The notes: a model not told the origin generated them from the letters alone. DNA of 64,000 nt from Apostichopus japonicus (GCF_037975245.1 NC_092574.1:23375713-23439712); one strand, 5' to 3'. Numbered from the stretch's first letter, positions 11,603 through 31,300 are shown. Numbers and translations: made by a program.

Positions 11603-12940
11603 CTACTTTCTTTTTTCAGACGAGTCCAGCCGTTTTGACCAAGATTCGGTGGTTTGGTTAGAACGTGCCGAGTCACTGTCTTTTGTTATGACAGACGGAG
11701 GAAGGAATTCTGTAATGTCAATATTTGATTCCATTTCGATTGCCGAATCGAAAGACATTATACTGTCCCTACCAATGACTGGACTAACTTTAACATTATG
11801 CAATGTTTGTGATATTGTGTCAATGCGATTGGCAGGTCGCACGGTGGCATGTGTTACCCCGGATATGCAGCACAGATACTTCACAAACGAGGTACGAAAT
11901 TGTTTGTTCATTATACCATATATGATTGGATTACAAGCGGAATTAACACAAATTAGGTAACTTGAAAGGGCGAAAAAACTGTCTGAAATGGAATCTTTCG
12001 ATCCGAACATTATCATGATAGAAGTTATGACGAAAGGTAACCAACAAATAACGAAGGTACCGATAACGACTAAAATTGTCACAGCTGCTTTAGTTTCCCG
12101 CTTAAACCGTTTGGCACGTGACGCAGATCTATTGGACATGATAGAACCCCCTCTTTCATCAAATTTACTCACTCTGTGAAACAAGAGGTTACTATCGACT
12201 TCGAGAACAGCAACTCTTCTTTGCTGGTCACGTGCTGTCTTAAATATGTGGTAGTAACAGTATCCCATGATTCCTAGCGGCACGCTAAATGTACTTAGGA
12301 CGACAAAACTCGAAAAGCTGAGACTGTACTCCCAATCCACTGTACATAGGTGTTGAGGTTTCACATACGTGTACTCAGTCCAACCAGTCAATGGTAGTAG
12401 CGATAGTATAATAGCGTGTGACCATGTCCACGTGACAAGAGCCGTCACTTTCGCCTTTGTGATATAAGTTGCATAATGTAAAGAATTTATAATGAGATGG
12501 TACCTATCGATGGCGATACAGCCTAATGTTAACATACTAGTCGCGAAAGCGATCACCGATAAAACTCCGTTTAGTTCACAATACCATGGAATGACTTTCC
12601 AACCGACGCAGACGACAGTCACAAACATGAAAGAGAAACTGGTAACAGCCGTAAAAAGGTCCGCTATCGCAAGACTACCGACGAACACAGACGTCTTAGT
12701 GTGTAAAGATTTATCTCTAGCAATCGTTAGTAAGATTAGAATATTTCCGACTAAACTTACCAAAAGAATGATAAACAGAGAAAGAGCTTTCATGATGTGT
12801 ACCGCCGGGCTGGTCGTATAGCCGGTGGTTGGTGCGCTGGTTCGCGTCATATTGGTCTTTGAATTAAAAGCATCGAGAAAATCAACGGAATGTTCCATAG
12901 ATTCGGACCATAAAACTTCGTTTTCTAATTGAATCGACAT
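11603..12940 (-). CDS. Rhodopsin-class (class A) orphan GPCR, single coding exon, 445 aa
   Basis: A seven-helix receptor of the plasma membrane. Visible landmarks: N-glycosylation site NMT at 30-32; TM1 with GN (N66); LAIAD in TM2 (D94); Cys121 and Cys199 for the extracellular disulfide; DRY at 145-147; Pro221 in TM5; CWLP at 299-302 in TM6; NPIIY at 337-341 in TM7; and a YLCC palmitoylation-like motif at 355-358. ICL3 is about 50 residues and basic, and the tail is Ser/Thr-rich. The stretch TSMLTLGCIAIDRY and the WTW.H segment of TM4 recall GPR161-like receptors, but this is impressionistic and the ligand is unknown. The reading frame is uninterrupted. A second Met at residue 15 is a possible alternative start. 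Confidence 0.92.
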   Translation of the reverse strand: MSIQLENEVLWSESMEHSVDFLDAFNSKTNMTRTSAPTTGYTTSPAVHIMKALSLFIILLVSLVGNILILLTIARDKSLHTKTSVFVGSLAIADLFTAVTSFSFMFVTVVCVGWKVIPWYCELNGVLSVIAFATSMLTLGCIAIDRYHLIINSLHYATYITKAKVTALVTWTWSHAIILSLLPLTGWTEYTYVKPQHLCTVDWEYSLSFSSFVVLSTFSVPLGIMGYCYYHIFKTARDQQRRVAVLEVDSNLLFHRVSKFDERGGSIMSNRSASRAKRFKRETKAAVTILVVIGTFVICWLPFVITSIMIMFGSKDSISDSFFALSSYLICVNSACNPIIYGIMNKQFRTSFVKYLCCISGVTHATVRPANRIDTISQTLHNVKVSPVIGRDSIMSFDSAIEMESNIDITEFLPPSVITKDSDSARSNQTTESWSKRLDSSEKRK

Positions 12941-15793
12941 TGTCGTAAAGTCCTTAATATCTTCTGTGGTAACTTCCCTAATCGATTGATCAATTCAATC
13001 AATTCAATTCTCAGATCAGGCTCAGTCTGCGGATTCATGAGTGACAAAACGTCCAGGACATTGATTTGAAAGTGTTCTGTATAAAGCTATGAGTATTTCA
13101 GGCTGTTGCCAAATTGTTAGGGCTTCGCATACTTGTTTTTTTTTTTAAATAAAATCAATGACCCTTCTTAAAATTACTGACGCAGAAATAAAGTACCTCC
13201 TAAAATATCTGCTTCACTACGGTTCTCAGTGATCTTTTCCCCCTTCTCGGTGACAACTTTATGTAAGAATAGATTTCAGCGACAGAAAGGCAGAAAGTCC
13301 TTCGAACTTGGTTAGGCCTAGGTGGCGTTGATATCACTTCGAAACTCTGGCGGGAATTCCAAAAAAAATTTGAGTTCTTTCGCAGATAATATCACGTAAA
13401 ATCAAATGTTAAAAATACGAATGATTATGTAGATGTTAATGTTTATTATAATGAAAGTAAAACAGAAATTCCGTATGAGCGTTTTCCTTCTACAGTCAAT
13501 TTCATTTTTCCTGAAAGATTATATCCATATAAAGATATTGAAACAAAGACAGGTATCACTCCCGTTATGTAACCTTTAATCCTCAGAAACAATAGTTCCA
13601 AATAATTGCAAAAGTTGGAGCTAAAATTTTTAGTATTTGATAGAATATTAAATTTGTTCCTGACATTTCTTCCGTTTCACTTTTGCGACCGTTTCAACAG
13701 TAATGTTCCGATTCTACTAGAAATATGGCAATCAACCTTTGAGCGTGGACTCTCTTTCAACTAACTTAAGTTGCCATGACGAAGCCGCTATGACGAAATT
13801 CAAAACGCAGACCCTTTTACGGACGGTCTAGAAAATGTTGTTCGACTTTGCCCCGTAATACAGTTGTAGTGATGATGGAAAGCTTTTAAGAAAACAAAAT
13901 TGTTTTATCTCCGTAACGACCACACTTTCTTGGTTACTAGTTAATTTTAGGTTTTGTTTGCAGTCAAGTTAAAACCGACGGAAATATAGCCCAAGAAAAG
14001 TGAGAAAGTGGTGCTCGTCCGAAATGGTTTGATTAAATATATGGAACTTGCACACGGGCGTTCTAAGAAACCAATTGTATAGGCATCTTATGATTCACGT
14101 TTCTTTTTGTTTTATATCAGTGTTATCTATCCCCCCCTGTTAGAGTAATCTTGACTTCTTGAGGTTCCTGTCCTCGCTGTTTAATGCGTATTTTTATATC
14201 TTTGCAGGTGGGACTGATCGATTTAAACAGGTTTATCCTTTGTTTATACTATACACGAGGCTCAGACGGAGACCTATACTGACCTCTCGTCGACTTTAGT
14301 AATTTTGATGTAACTTCATTTCTTATAAGTAGAATTTTTTATTGCAAAAGAGTTTCAATTCAGGGGCAAAGGATGGTTCAGTCCGAGATTATAGGAAGTT
14401 GGGGTGGGAGGGGGTGGGAGGGGGTGGTACAAACGTCGACGAGACATAGGATATCTGGCTTGAATTTGCAAACGTAAACCACGAAGTTACATGAAACCTT
14501 CTGAGAAAGTTATTTTCTCTGTGAATCAAATTCCGGTATTTCAGGGGTCAGAAGGCATTATTTCTTAATCTTTCAACATCACGCCCGGCAAAATGTTTAG
14601 TTAAAATCTCAAAATCCACCCAAGTTTGCCATGAGTATACTAAGGAGAAGAATTAAACCACTTCTCCTAACCCAGGACGTCCAGCCATGAAGGTACATAT
14701 CCCTTTCTACATCATTCGGACGGTGAGTAGGAGGAGGGGGGGGGGGGGTTAGGATTTGGCACCCACATCTTTGAATCCTTTGCAAGTCACTGTCCAAACG
14801 GTTTGTTCTAGCATCCAAGATGTCCGTCATACATAGTTAAAAGTTAATTCTCTAAGGATCAGACAATTGCACACATTATGGTACAAAGTGCAGGTGATGT
14901 AAAGTGCCCACATCTGACTATTTATGGTGAGTTAACTTTTCATCATACCATTTCATCACACTGTATAGATGTGGGAGAAAGTTAGCCTATAACAGCTGCA
15001 TGAGTATAGGGTTTAAACATATGCTAAGGAGTAAAATGGAATCTACGGTCATCCAAATTGGTTATCTCCATATACTTGCTTTATCTGCCAATCCCGTCTG
15101 TAAATACAAACCTTGGAGTGAAGAAACATTGCTATATACATAAGTACAAAACGGTCGCATAATCCACCCCTCAACCCCCCAACAGGACAACTCAAGACGT
15201 ATGACTTGAAAAAGAAACCGGTCTTGTTTTAACTTCATGTCAATAACCTGATTCAACCAGACCAGACCAGACAACCAGACCGCATTCATCCGTCTAATCA
15301 ATGAAACTTAGAGACTAGGTATACTTGTCCTAAACGATGATACCCAAAGCAACCTGCGTAAATCCGTAGATTAATATCCAGCTTAACTATGTAACTATAT
15401 GTTTAGGCGGTGATTGATAATTAAGGAATTTAAAAGCAACAAGAAGCAATACACGGTAGTTTTAGAAAGATGCAACAAAATAGAACTGAGGGAAACCATG
15501 TCGAGATGAACAATAAAAGAAATTTAAGAATATAGTGGCGCTATTTATTAATACATACTTTTCGTAAGTGTTTACATGCCGAACTAATGAAATGATTTCA
15601 AATCCTAGCTAGGTTTTGGGCAAACTAAGTAATGCCTCGGGAGTAAGCTGTGAAGTTCTGTGGGTAATACTTTTTTTGTTTTTAGAGTATTACTACGCTA
15701 GTTGCAATACATCAGAATGTCCAAATGTACATAAATATGTTTGTGACGTGGTATTTGACTCTTCATCATCCATAATTGCCAGCTGTGCAGGTT

Positions 15794-15795
<2 letters not shown>
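12941..15795. other. Intergenic, no gene seen
   Basis: Presumed upstream flank of the minus-strand GPCR on its left side. G-rich runs lie at about 14400-14425 and 14730-14750. Short reading frames here have no recognisable motif or splice signals. Confidence 0.4.
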
Positions 15796-15867
<72 letters not shown>

Positions 15868-15911
15868 CACATACACATACATATATATATATATATTTAT
15901 ATATATATATA
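15796..15911. repeat. (TA)n / (TACA) microsatellite
   Basis: Imperfect TA dinucleotide array with CACA interruptions. It directly abuts the structured 144-bp repeat that follows. Confidence 0.95.
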
Positions 15912-15913
15912 AA

Positions 15914-16053
15914 GTTGGTTGGTTGGCGTCTATCTTGGCGCAGAGTGCTCTTTGTCCGGTGGACAGAGCGAAATATAACTTTGTCTGATGATCGCTTCAA
16001 CGCGTGAAACTCTGAGTTACAACTACTAGTGTTCCACTAGTCTCAACTAGTCT

Positions 16054-16057
<4 letters not shown>
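15914..16057 (+). repeat. Short structured dispersed repeat with hammerhead-like core, copy 1
   Basis: About 144 bp, homologous along its whole length to 59022-59174. It opens with GTTGGTTGGTTGGCGTCTAT. It can form a hairpin GCTC..TGTCC/GGACAGAGC (about 15948-15970), then the hammerhead-like core (separate entry), then a 7-bp hairpin ACTAGTG/CACTAGT (about 16025-16042). (TA)n tracts lie on both sides. No protein-coding capacity. A minus-strand fragment of its first ~30 bp lies at 61611-61640. Size and content resemble metazoan retrozymes, which is inference. Confidence 0.75.
15979..16024 (+). ncRNA. Hammerhead-ribozyme-like motif (copy 1)
   Basis: Core order as in a type I hammerhead: stem I strand, CTGATGA (15985-15991), stem II, GAAA (16006-16009), short stem III, stem I return strand. 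Stem I pairs TTGT with ACAA (4 bp). Stem II is CGC/GCG with a T-T mismatch at its base. Stem III is ACT/AGT with a 3-nt loop, leaving GTT before the presumed cleavage point. The base mismatch in stem II and the weak 4-bp stem I make activity doubtful for this copy. Confidence 0.5.

Positions 16058-16146
<89 letters not shown>
16057..16146. repeat. (TA)n microsatellite
   Basis: About 45 uninterrupted TA units directly after the structured repeat. Confidence 0.97.
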
Positions 16147-16147
<1 letters not shown>

Positions 16148-16270
16148 CAACAAAACTAGCATGGTTTGATAGTCATGTGACCAACTGTGTATTGTTGATG
16201 TCCTTGACGCACCAGTACGGTATACTTCTGGCACAACAACATTACTCAGTAGCACTAAGTTGAACTGACA

Positions 16271-22791
<6,521 letters not shown>

Positions 22792-22975
22792 GTGTTATCT
22801 CTCGCTTACATGTAAATAGCAACTTAAGCTCAGAAAACTGATTAACAAATGAGGCTTTAACGAGGTTTGCTTTCGCCAGACAGGAAACAGGTCATTATGT
22901 CGATGTGTTGTTCGAAACTGTTTTTATGAATTTAACTCATGTACATGATTAATGTTTCTAATTAATAATAATAAT

Positions 22976-23022
<47 letters not shown>

Positions 23023-23123
23023 TATATACAGCCTTACAAAAGACAGATGTTGTGTGTATTTACAATACTCCATTACAGCTGTTCCTCGTTATATATATAT
23101 GTTTATAAATATAAATATATATA

Positions 23124-23183
<60 letters not shown>

Positions 23184-23213
23184 CATATATATATATATAT
23201 ATATATGTGTATT

Positions 23214-23252
<39 letters not shown>

Positions 23253-23759
23253 AGCCTTACAAAAGACAGATGGTGTGTTACTCCATTTACATTACTCCAT
23301 TACAGCTGTTCCTCGTTAAATGTACGGTCATTTATATATATACAAAACGCGCTGTGGAGTTTACTTGGTTGTTTACTACAGTTTCAAGGTAATGACTTTT
23401 CGTTACCAAGTACAGTTATATATATAAATGGAGCCACATGCTTGTATGATGGTTGAAACTTGCCTACTGCTGACAGCAAAACTACAAACAATTTAAACCA
23501 AGTCATTCTTATTACAATGTTACTTTACTAAGTTTTAATGATGATAAACGTAATATGTAAGCAATTTGGAATATACTTAATGGCATCCTGCATAAAAAAA
23601 AATAAGAAAAACAAAACTAATCCTTCTGTGTTCGTTACTCTGTTGTGGTCAAGAAATTAACAATGTACATGAAATCGATTTTAACGGTTTTAATAAATTT
23701 TTTGTCAACCTACAGAGCCTTCCTTAAGCAGTTCCAAATGCTGCTAAACAACCTAATAC

Positions 23760-25130
23760 TCCGTCTTGGCTATCCAATCCTGTTTCTATTTTTTGTTTGT
23801 TTATCTCTTTCCTATGACTGAATCCGAAGTTACTAAGTTTGCGCTTTCTGTTCTCGGCAATAAGATAAATCCGCTGGTATTGCCAAGCTCAGGACAAAAT
23901 ATTTATCAAGGGTGTTTGTTATTCCTTTTATTTCAAAACCACTGGTTCATATCTTTCATAGCTCTTGGCCACATTGGTCTTGATATTCTTGTGAGCAAAC
24001 TGCATCATTACGGTGCAAAAGTGAAAGTGGTTTTGTTTTGGCTTATCAGTTGTTTGTCTAATAGATACCAATTATACATATTTTAATCGTACATGTTCCG
24101 ATAATTAACTCGTCGGTGTAGAGTTCCTAATACAGGGTTCAATTTTGGGACCACATTTTTATACATCATATTATACGTGTATGATATTTGTGATGTTTCT
24201 ATTAAAAAGATCGCTTGTTTTTTTCACGCTGACGACACGAATATATATATATTGTTTGCACCGAGATTAATTTTGATATGTGCTTCATATTTACTGTCAG
24301 TTATGAATTGAGCAATTATTACGATTGATTTGCATGACAACAAGCTAACCATTTTTTTTTAAACCATCGATAAAACAAATTATATTGCTTTTGGCAGTTC
24401 TGCGCCGGGGTTACTAATCTCTATGTCATAATGAATTCTGCGTCACCTCATATATGGTTAATAAATACCAAATTCTTAGAAATTATTAATAATTCTCCTC
24501 TTTCATGGCATGATCACATTGATCATATTTTACTAAATAAAGTCCAATAATATTGTTTCTAAATTATAGTCAATAATTGAGAAAACTTTCCCAAGATTTG
24601 TTTACTTTAGTCTTATTCTTCCATTTTCCTCTTATTGATCCACTTCTCTGGTGTGGTATACTTCGAAAACCAGTCACAACAAAGCTGTTTATCCTTCAAA
24701 AGATAGTCATATCTCTCTTTTTCTACAACTCTGGAAATACAGGTGGCTTACTTGCTGCCTTGAAACATGCTTAAACTTGAAGATTTTATTTCCTAAAAAA
24801 TATTTACTTTTACTTTATCGTTCACTGAAAAATCTTCTTCCAACTTTGTTTAATTCTTTTCATTCTATTAACTTCTCTAAGTATACTTACAACAACAGAC
24901 AAGCAATTACGTATGTCTTTGCCTCGTGTCTTTCGAAATATTGTACACCCAAGATCATTGGGTCAGATATCCCAAACGTCACGAGAACAAATGTACTATT
25001 CTCTGTCACTATAGACATCGCTCTAAACATGGAAAGTTTCTGCTAAACAATTACTGTTATAAACTATGGAATAATCTCCCAACTGGTATTAGACATTCGA
25101 ATCATGTGCTTCATTTAAATATCAACTAAA
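23760..25130 (+). mobile_element. Decayed LINE reverse transcriptase relic
   Basis: Fragments in several frames match non-LTR RT order: HDILVSKLHHYG-like and WL.SCLSNRYQ-like text (about 23960-24080), a degraded GVPQGS.LGP and YINDI region (about 24115-24200), a Phe-Ala-Asp-Asp-like box (about 24215-24245), and the C-terminal LLPTLFNSFHSI, YTYNNRQ and WNNLPTGIRHS region (about 24830-25110). It lacks a continuous frame and an endonuclease. Closest in feel to CR1/L2/Jockey-group LINEs. It lies between genes A and B. Confidence 0.75.
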
Positions 25131-25426
25131 GAGTTATCTAAATTCCAAGTACCGTGATTGATATTATTGTCAATTTTGTTTTGTACATTTTGTTTTTCTT
25201 TCTTACTTTGTTCTGTTATTTTATTTCTTTTTCTTTAGGGTTAATAGCTTTGATAAACATTTTATGTTTTTTTTTTAGTATCCTGTATATACAATTACTG
25301 CACTGTTTTTGTATGTCTATGTATATGCGAAATATATTAACTGAACTGACTAACTGCACTGAACTTAATGTTATAAAGCTCGTAGCATCTACAGTTTAAA
25401 GTGTCGTTATACCTCACGGGAACAAG

Positions 25427-25679
25427 CTAAAGGCAGTCTGTATAGGCCCCAAATTATAGCATGCTGTAATTGCTAGAAGTTTTCAAGACGTACTTTCCTG
25501 AATGTCTTCACTCTCCAAATTGTTCTCAGTCATTCTAAATGAACACACAAGATGTTTGAATGTCCAAGTGAGGTTAATTTCCTCCAGGTTTATAACAAAA
25601 AATAGTTTAAGAATTTTGACCGAAGGTGACCATGTTTGAAAATCTGGCGTATTTTGGGGCCAATACAGCATACCTTTAA
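25427..25679. mobile_element. Small TTAA-type MITE
   Basis: Inverted ends: left CTAAAGGCAGTCTGTATAGG, right (minus strand) TTAAAGGTATGCTGTATTGG, both followed by CCCCAAA. The TTAA-like outer bases (CTAA/TTAA) and the AAAGG start recall the MITE at 20255, but the interiors differ. Non-coding. Confidence 0.65.
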
Positions 25680-26149
25680 TACTCGTAAAGACAGTCCTTT
25701 TTTACCTTCATCTAATAAGAAAACATTACGTACTCTCAATTTTACCCTCTTGTATATTTGGGTGAGTGTGCGGGGGGGGGGGGGGGGTAGGGGGTAGTGG
25801 GGGAGGGGGAGGGGGAGTGACGAGAGGTTGCTTTGTGTATAGTATCTTCGCCTCATTTTCATTGTGTATTTAGCATTCAGTGAGTATTCTATACTTGTTC
25901 AGCCCTCAGGAGGGTTTGGTTTACTTCCTGTCACTTTTCGTATGATTTGTACTCTTTATACTTTTCGTCTCTTTGTACTCTAAATGTGGTAAATCAAATA
26001 AAAGCATAAACAATATGAATGTCTACTTTGTGTAGTGCAAGTATCTGTACATATGAACAGATTTTCCCGTAAAGTGAACGGACAACAATTAGAGTAGTGT
26101 TCATCCGCTCGAAAGGTTAACCGTCAGAGGAAAGAGGTAAAAGTACCTA

Positions 26150-26385
26150 AGGTAAATTTATACGTATACGTAACACAAAAACGTTTTAAAACGTTATATT
26201 AAAACGTTTCGTCTTTTGTTTTGATAACGTTATTTGTGGTGTAATAAATGTCACGAAAACGTTTTCAGGCTATTATTTCAAAACACTTTTTCGTTAAAAC
26301 ATTAATATAACATTAAAAATCTCATAAAAAACGTTATGCCGACGTTTTTATAACACCACATTTAACGCTATAAAAACATATTTTA
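26150..26385. repeat. AACGTT-rich fold-back sequence
   Basis: Many AAAACGTT and ATAACGTT words, and opposing segments (TTTGTGGTGTAATAAATG versus TTATAACACCACATTTAA) that can pair. Possibly a small fold-back MITE, but the ends are not defined. Confidence 0.45.
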
Positions 26386-26419
26386 GAGGAGATGGAAGGG
26401 TGGGGGTTCAAACTCGTTC

Positions 26420-27337
26420 CTCTTCTAGCTCAAAATCTAAACGGTCATGATATGGAAGTTTGCCAGTGCCATGATAGGCCAAGATCTCAGCTATCATGTG
26501 GTGGGTAGGATATACCATGAAAACTTCTATCTATGCTTTGGCAGGTCTTGGAAGTGACGAGTTTAGTGTGTAAGTCAATGGAACAGTCCATTGTGGTGCG
26601 AGACCTGTAATGATCCTCCATCTTTGAACATAGTGAAGAGAGACACTGGTTGGACCAAGCACAATACTATGAAATTGCTCAGTTCTATAGTATTATGCAG
26701 AATAGTGGTGGAGCTGTACACTGAACTATGGAGACTAGAATGTTAGCATCTGTCAATACTAGGTATGCAAGACCAAAGTAACGTTCATTTTGCATCCAGA
26801 TTAACCCACGGTTTTCCATTCTAAAATGGTCTCCGGAATTATAAAGAGTCTAAAATGATCTAAAAACCTTTAAAATTTGGAGTGTAAGTCATCAGCCATT
26901 CGGCTCAAACTTCCAAGACCTATTGAGAGCGGACTATAGTTCTACATGATAGGTTCCGCGACACAACAGTACTTGTTTACTTAAATACATCACACGCAAT
27001 CGACAGCATAAATTGGTCTCAGTTTTTAGTATAGTGAACAGGTTATATGGGGCATACAGAGGGATCTAGAACAAACGTTTTTTTTTTCTGTGTGTGTGTG
27101 TGTCCAAGTAGAAACAACTGAATGAGTCAGAATTATGCAGGTGTCGTACCACAATTATTAGCTCCCATCGACTTTGACACTAAACTCGTCACTTTCCAAG
27201 GCCGCTAGAGCATAGATCAAATTTTTCAGCTGACATTTCCTACCCACCATATGATAGCTGATGGCTAGGGCTATCACAGCACATTCAACTTTTGCCACCA
27301 TGACCGCTTTAGATGTTGAGCTAGAATAGCTCAAAAG
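26420..27337. mobile_element. Element with ~170-bp inverted terminal arms
   Basis: The arm at about 26420-26590 and the reverse complement of about 27160-27337 share long blocks: TAGCTCAAMATCTAAA, CGGTCATG, AGCTATCATRTGGTGGGTAG, ATCTATGCT, AGTGACGAGTTTAGTGT. The interior (about 570 bp) has no coding frame. Probably a MITE or fold-back transposon of unknown superfamily, old by arm divergence. No clear target duplication found. Confidence 0.65.
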
Positions 27338-28309
27338 TTTATCATAGAGCTACCCAAGCGATCTGCTAGCTCTCGCTGCGGAATCTTCTTTTTCCACCCA
27401 AGATTTTTCTAGAAAGCCTTAAATCACCTTCAGTCCTCCCGATTTCTAGACCATCAGTAGTTAATTTCGTCCTCTTAAACAGCCAAGCATCAAAAACAAT
27501 GATGACGACTCAGAAAATGCCAAAAAACAACAATAACAAATCGATACATTATGCATGGTCACTTTAGGGTTTAACCATGCAGGCGGACGTGCACTACTTT
27601 AATTAAATTGCGTTGTTGTTACCTGTAGACTATGGAGTTCATCTCTGACTGTCACATGGAACGCGAAAAGCGAAAAAAGAGAGTTGATAACAGCTTCGTG
27701 TTTAGTTAGTAACTTCGTTGCGAATAAGTATGCTGTAAGGAAAAGGAAAACAATCTTACTTTTCTTTTCTTTCTTTCTTTCTTTTTGCTATAGTGAACTT
27801 ATATTTGAGAGATTCGTCACCTTTCCCCATCTTTTATCACGACTTATGCCCTTTGATAAAACAAGAGCATAACTATTATAACGTGTTTTGTTTTTGTTAG
27901 TAATGGATTAGTAATTTTCGGCTGATTATATTTCATGTATTATAATCTGAAAGTTAACTAAAGTGCACCTAAACTATCTCAATTGAAACAAAATAGATAA
28001 TAAGACAAGGTTACTATCATAATCATATATTTACTCAAATGCTTCCTATGAGCTCCCGTAGAACCGCGACCTTTTCCCTCTTTCTGAATCGTAGCCAAAC
28101 AATCACACCATCCTAAATTGACAAAATGAAACTAATGAACCGTGATGTCAGGCGATCCTAACATAGACCTTGTTATTTCTTTATTTTATACAGCAATATA
28201 CATAGAAACTCCCTGCTCACACTGCATGTTGTTAATTATACCAAACAGAAAAAACGCACGGGAACCATATCACGCGAAGTAGCAAATAACAAGAATCGAG
28301 TGAACTGAC
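27338..28309. other. Upstream flank of gene B, no gene seen
   Basis: AT-rich. The 10 bases TGAACTGACA just before the gene B start also precede the gene A start, which suggests homologous 5' UTRs. Confidence 0.4.
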
Positions 28310-31300
28310 ATGGCAGACCAAAGTATCTTACTTGAAAATGGTAAGATTTTCTTGTGTGTAACTACTAACTATATGAAAGAATTCACTTGCTATATTCTGA
28401 TTTACGTTTCGTCATTATATATTTCAGAGGCCGTTACATATTAAGTTTGGATATTTAGCTGATAAAATATCGAAAACTTATTGATATAAATATTTGATGT
28501 TTTTAATGACTCCCTTATAATTATAATTATGTAGTGTTAACTATCAACGTCCTCTCTCCCTGAGTGAACAGTTACGCAGTGAGATGTTAACTGACCCCTC
28601 GGTACAACAATGCAAATATCACATTTTCGATTGATTTGATTGATAAAGTAAACATCATAGACGTCATCAAACTATTTATATTCAGTACACTTATTCTTGG
28701 TGTTAAAACTGCGGTATAGGCTACCCTACAACCCACAGTAAGTGTATGTTGAATGTTAATAGCCTATATGTATAATTAGTATATTGAAATTCTTTCGAAT
28801 TTCGTCATACCAACTAAAGCTATCTTTCAAGAAATGCTTCACCAGAATGAAATTTAATATCAAACATTGAAACATATTACTTGTTACAGAACAGCAACCT
28901 GCCGTGGACGATACTAGACCTCCAACTTTGGCAGTTCCTCCACCCTCTCCAAGTCAAGCTGTGCCGAGGCCAGTACAACCAGGGATTCGTTATGGCAACC
29001 AGGTACAACCACTTCAACTTCCAGCACAGACTCACACTAATAGAAGAGCTGTATCGGTCCAACGGCCACCGGGAGTTAGAGTAAGTACACGGGCCAGACG
29101 ACAACCTGGCGTGGACGATACTAGACCTCCAACTTTGGCAGTTCCTCCACCCTCTCCAAGTCAAGCTGTGCCGAGGCCAGTACAACCAGGGATTCGTTAT
29201 GGCAACCAGGTGCAACCACTTCAACGTCCAGCACAGACTCACACTAATAGAAGAGCTGTATCGGTCCAACGGCCACCGGGAGTTAGAGTAAGTACACGGG
29301 CCAGACGGCATACGATAACAAGTATTGTGATATCATGATTGATGTTCAAGTATACCAGCCGAATATGTCGATATCAACTTGAATTTATGTTGCGACCATT
29401 TTTAACGGTTGCCCGATTATTTCTACCATATTTTGTTTATGAATAGCAAGTTGGACTAACATCCACATAATTTCTCCCTTGGCTTACACATTAAAATCGT
29501 CAAAGGAAAGCGATATGTTATATGTTTTCACTAAGTGAATGCTGGCCCTCACTGTTACTGTAACGTTTGTCAAACGTATAGCATCATACTTTTTCTGTAA
29601 CTATGAGAGCCCAAGGTTTTCGACACCTGTTAGCCTAAGCCTCTTTTCTCATTTTTAAACCAAGTTCAGCTCTTCGAATGTCTAATACACATGCAATACT
29701 CAATACAAGGTTTTGTTTTGTTGTTGCTTTTTGGCAATATTCCAAATAAGGGCGAAAAGCAAACAGAGGGATTGAGTATGCATGCCACAAAGCCGTTCAG
29801 CACTTTGAATGTCTAAAGTTGTATAATACACATGCAATAATTGACCGGTTTTTGTGTCTTTGGTTGTTGCCCCGCCTGTTTTTTCATTCACGCTTTTCAA
29901 CATTCAAGCATGAACAATGATCAAATACTGTTTGCTAATATATCGATGCAAGGTATTATTTTGTTGTTAGTTGCTTTTTGGCAATATTCCAAATAAGGGG
30001 GGGAAAGCAAACGGAGGGATTGAGTATGCCACAAAGTTCAGCACTTTGAATGTCTAAAGTTGTATAATATACATGCAATAATTGACCGGTTTTTGTGTCT
30101 TTGGTTGTTGCCCCGCCTATATTTTCATTCACGCTTTTAAACATACAAGCAACAATGATCAAATACTGTTTGCTAATATATCGATACAAGGTTATGTGCT
30201 GTTGTTGCCTTTTGGCAATATTCCAAATAAGGGCGAAAAGCAAACAGAGGGATTGAGTATGCATGCCACAAAGCCGTTCGATCAGCACTTTGAATGTCTA
30301 AAGTTGTATAATACACATGCAATAATTGACCGGTTTTTGTGTCTTTGGTTGTTGCCCCGCCTGTTTTTTCATTCACGTTTTTCAACATACAAGCAACAAT
30401 GATCAAATATGGTTTGCTAATATATCGATACAAGGTATTGTTTTGCTGTTGCTTTTTGGTAATATTCCAAATAAGGTGGAAAAGCAAACGGAGGGATTGA
30501 GTATGCCACAAAGTTCAGCACTTTGAATGTCTAAAGTTGTATAATACACATGCAATAATTTACCGGTTTTTGTTTTTGTGTCGTTGGTTATTGCCTTGCC
30601 TGTATTTTCATTCACGCTTTTCAACATACAAGCATGAACAATGATCAAATACTGTTTGCTAATATATCGATGCAAGGTATTATTTTGTTGTTAGTTGCTT
30701 TTTGGCAATATTCCAAATAAGGGGGAAAAGCAAACGGAGGGATTGATTATGCCACAAAGTTCAGCACTTTGAATGTCTAAAATTGTATAATATACCTGCA
30801 ATAATTGACCGGTTTTTGTGTCTTTGGTTATTGCCTTGCCTGTATTTTCATTCACTCTTTTAAATATACAAGCAACAATGATCAAATACTGTTTGCTAAT
30901 ATATCGATACAAGGTTATGTGCTGTTGTTGCCTTTTGGCAATATTCCAAATAAGGGCGAAAAGCAAACAGAGGGATTGAGTATGCCACAAAGTTCAGCAC
31001 TTTGAATGTCTAAAATTGTATAATATACCTGCAATAATTGACCGGTTTTTGTGTCTTTGGTTGTTGCCCAACCTGTATTTTCATTTACGCTTTTCAACAT
31101 ACAAGCAACAATGATCAAATATGGTTTGCTAATATATCGATACAAGGTTATGTGCTGTTGTTGCTTTTTGGCAATATTCCAAATAAGGGGGAAAAGCAAA
31201 CGGAGGGATTGAGTATGCCACAAAGTTCAGCACTTTGAATGTCTAAAATTGTATAATATACCTGCAATAATTGACCGGTTTTTGTGTCTTTGGTTGTTGC

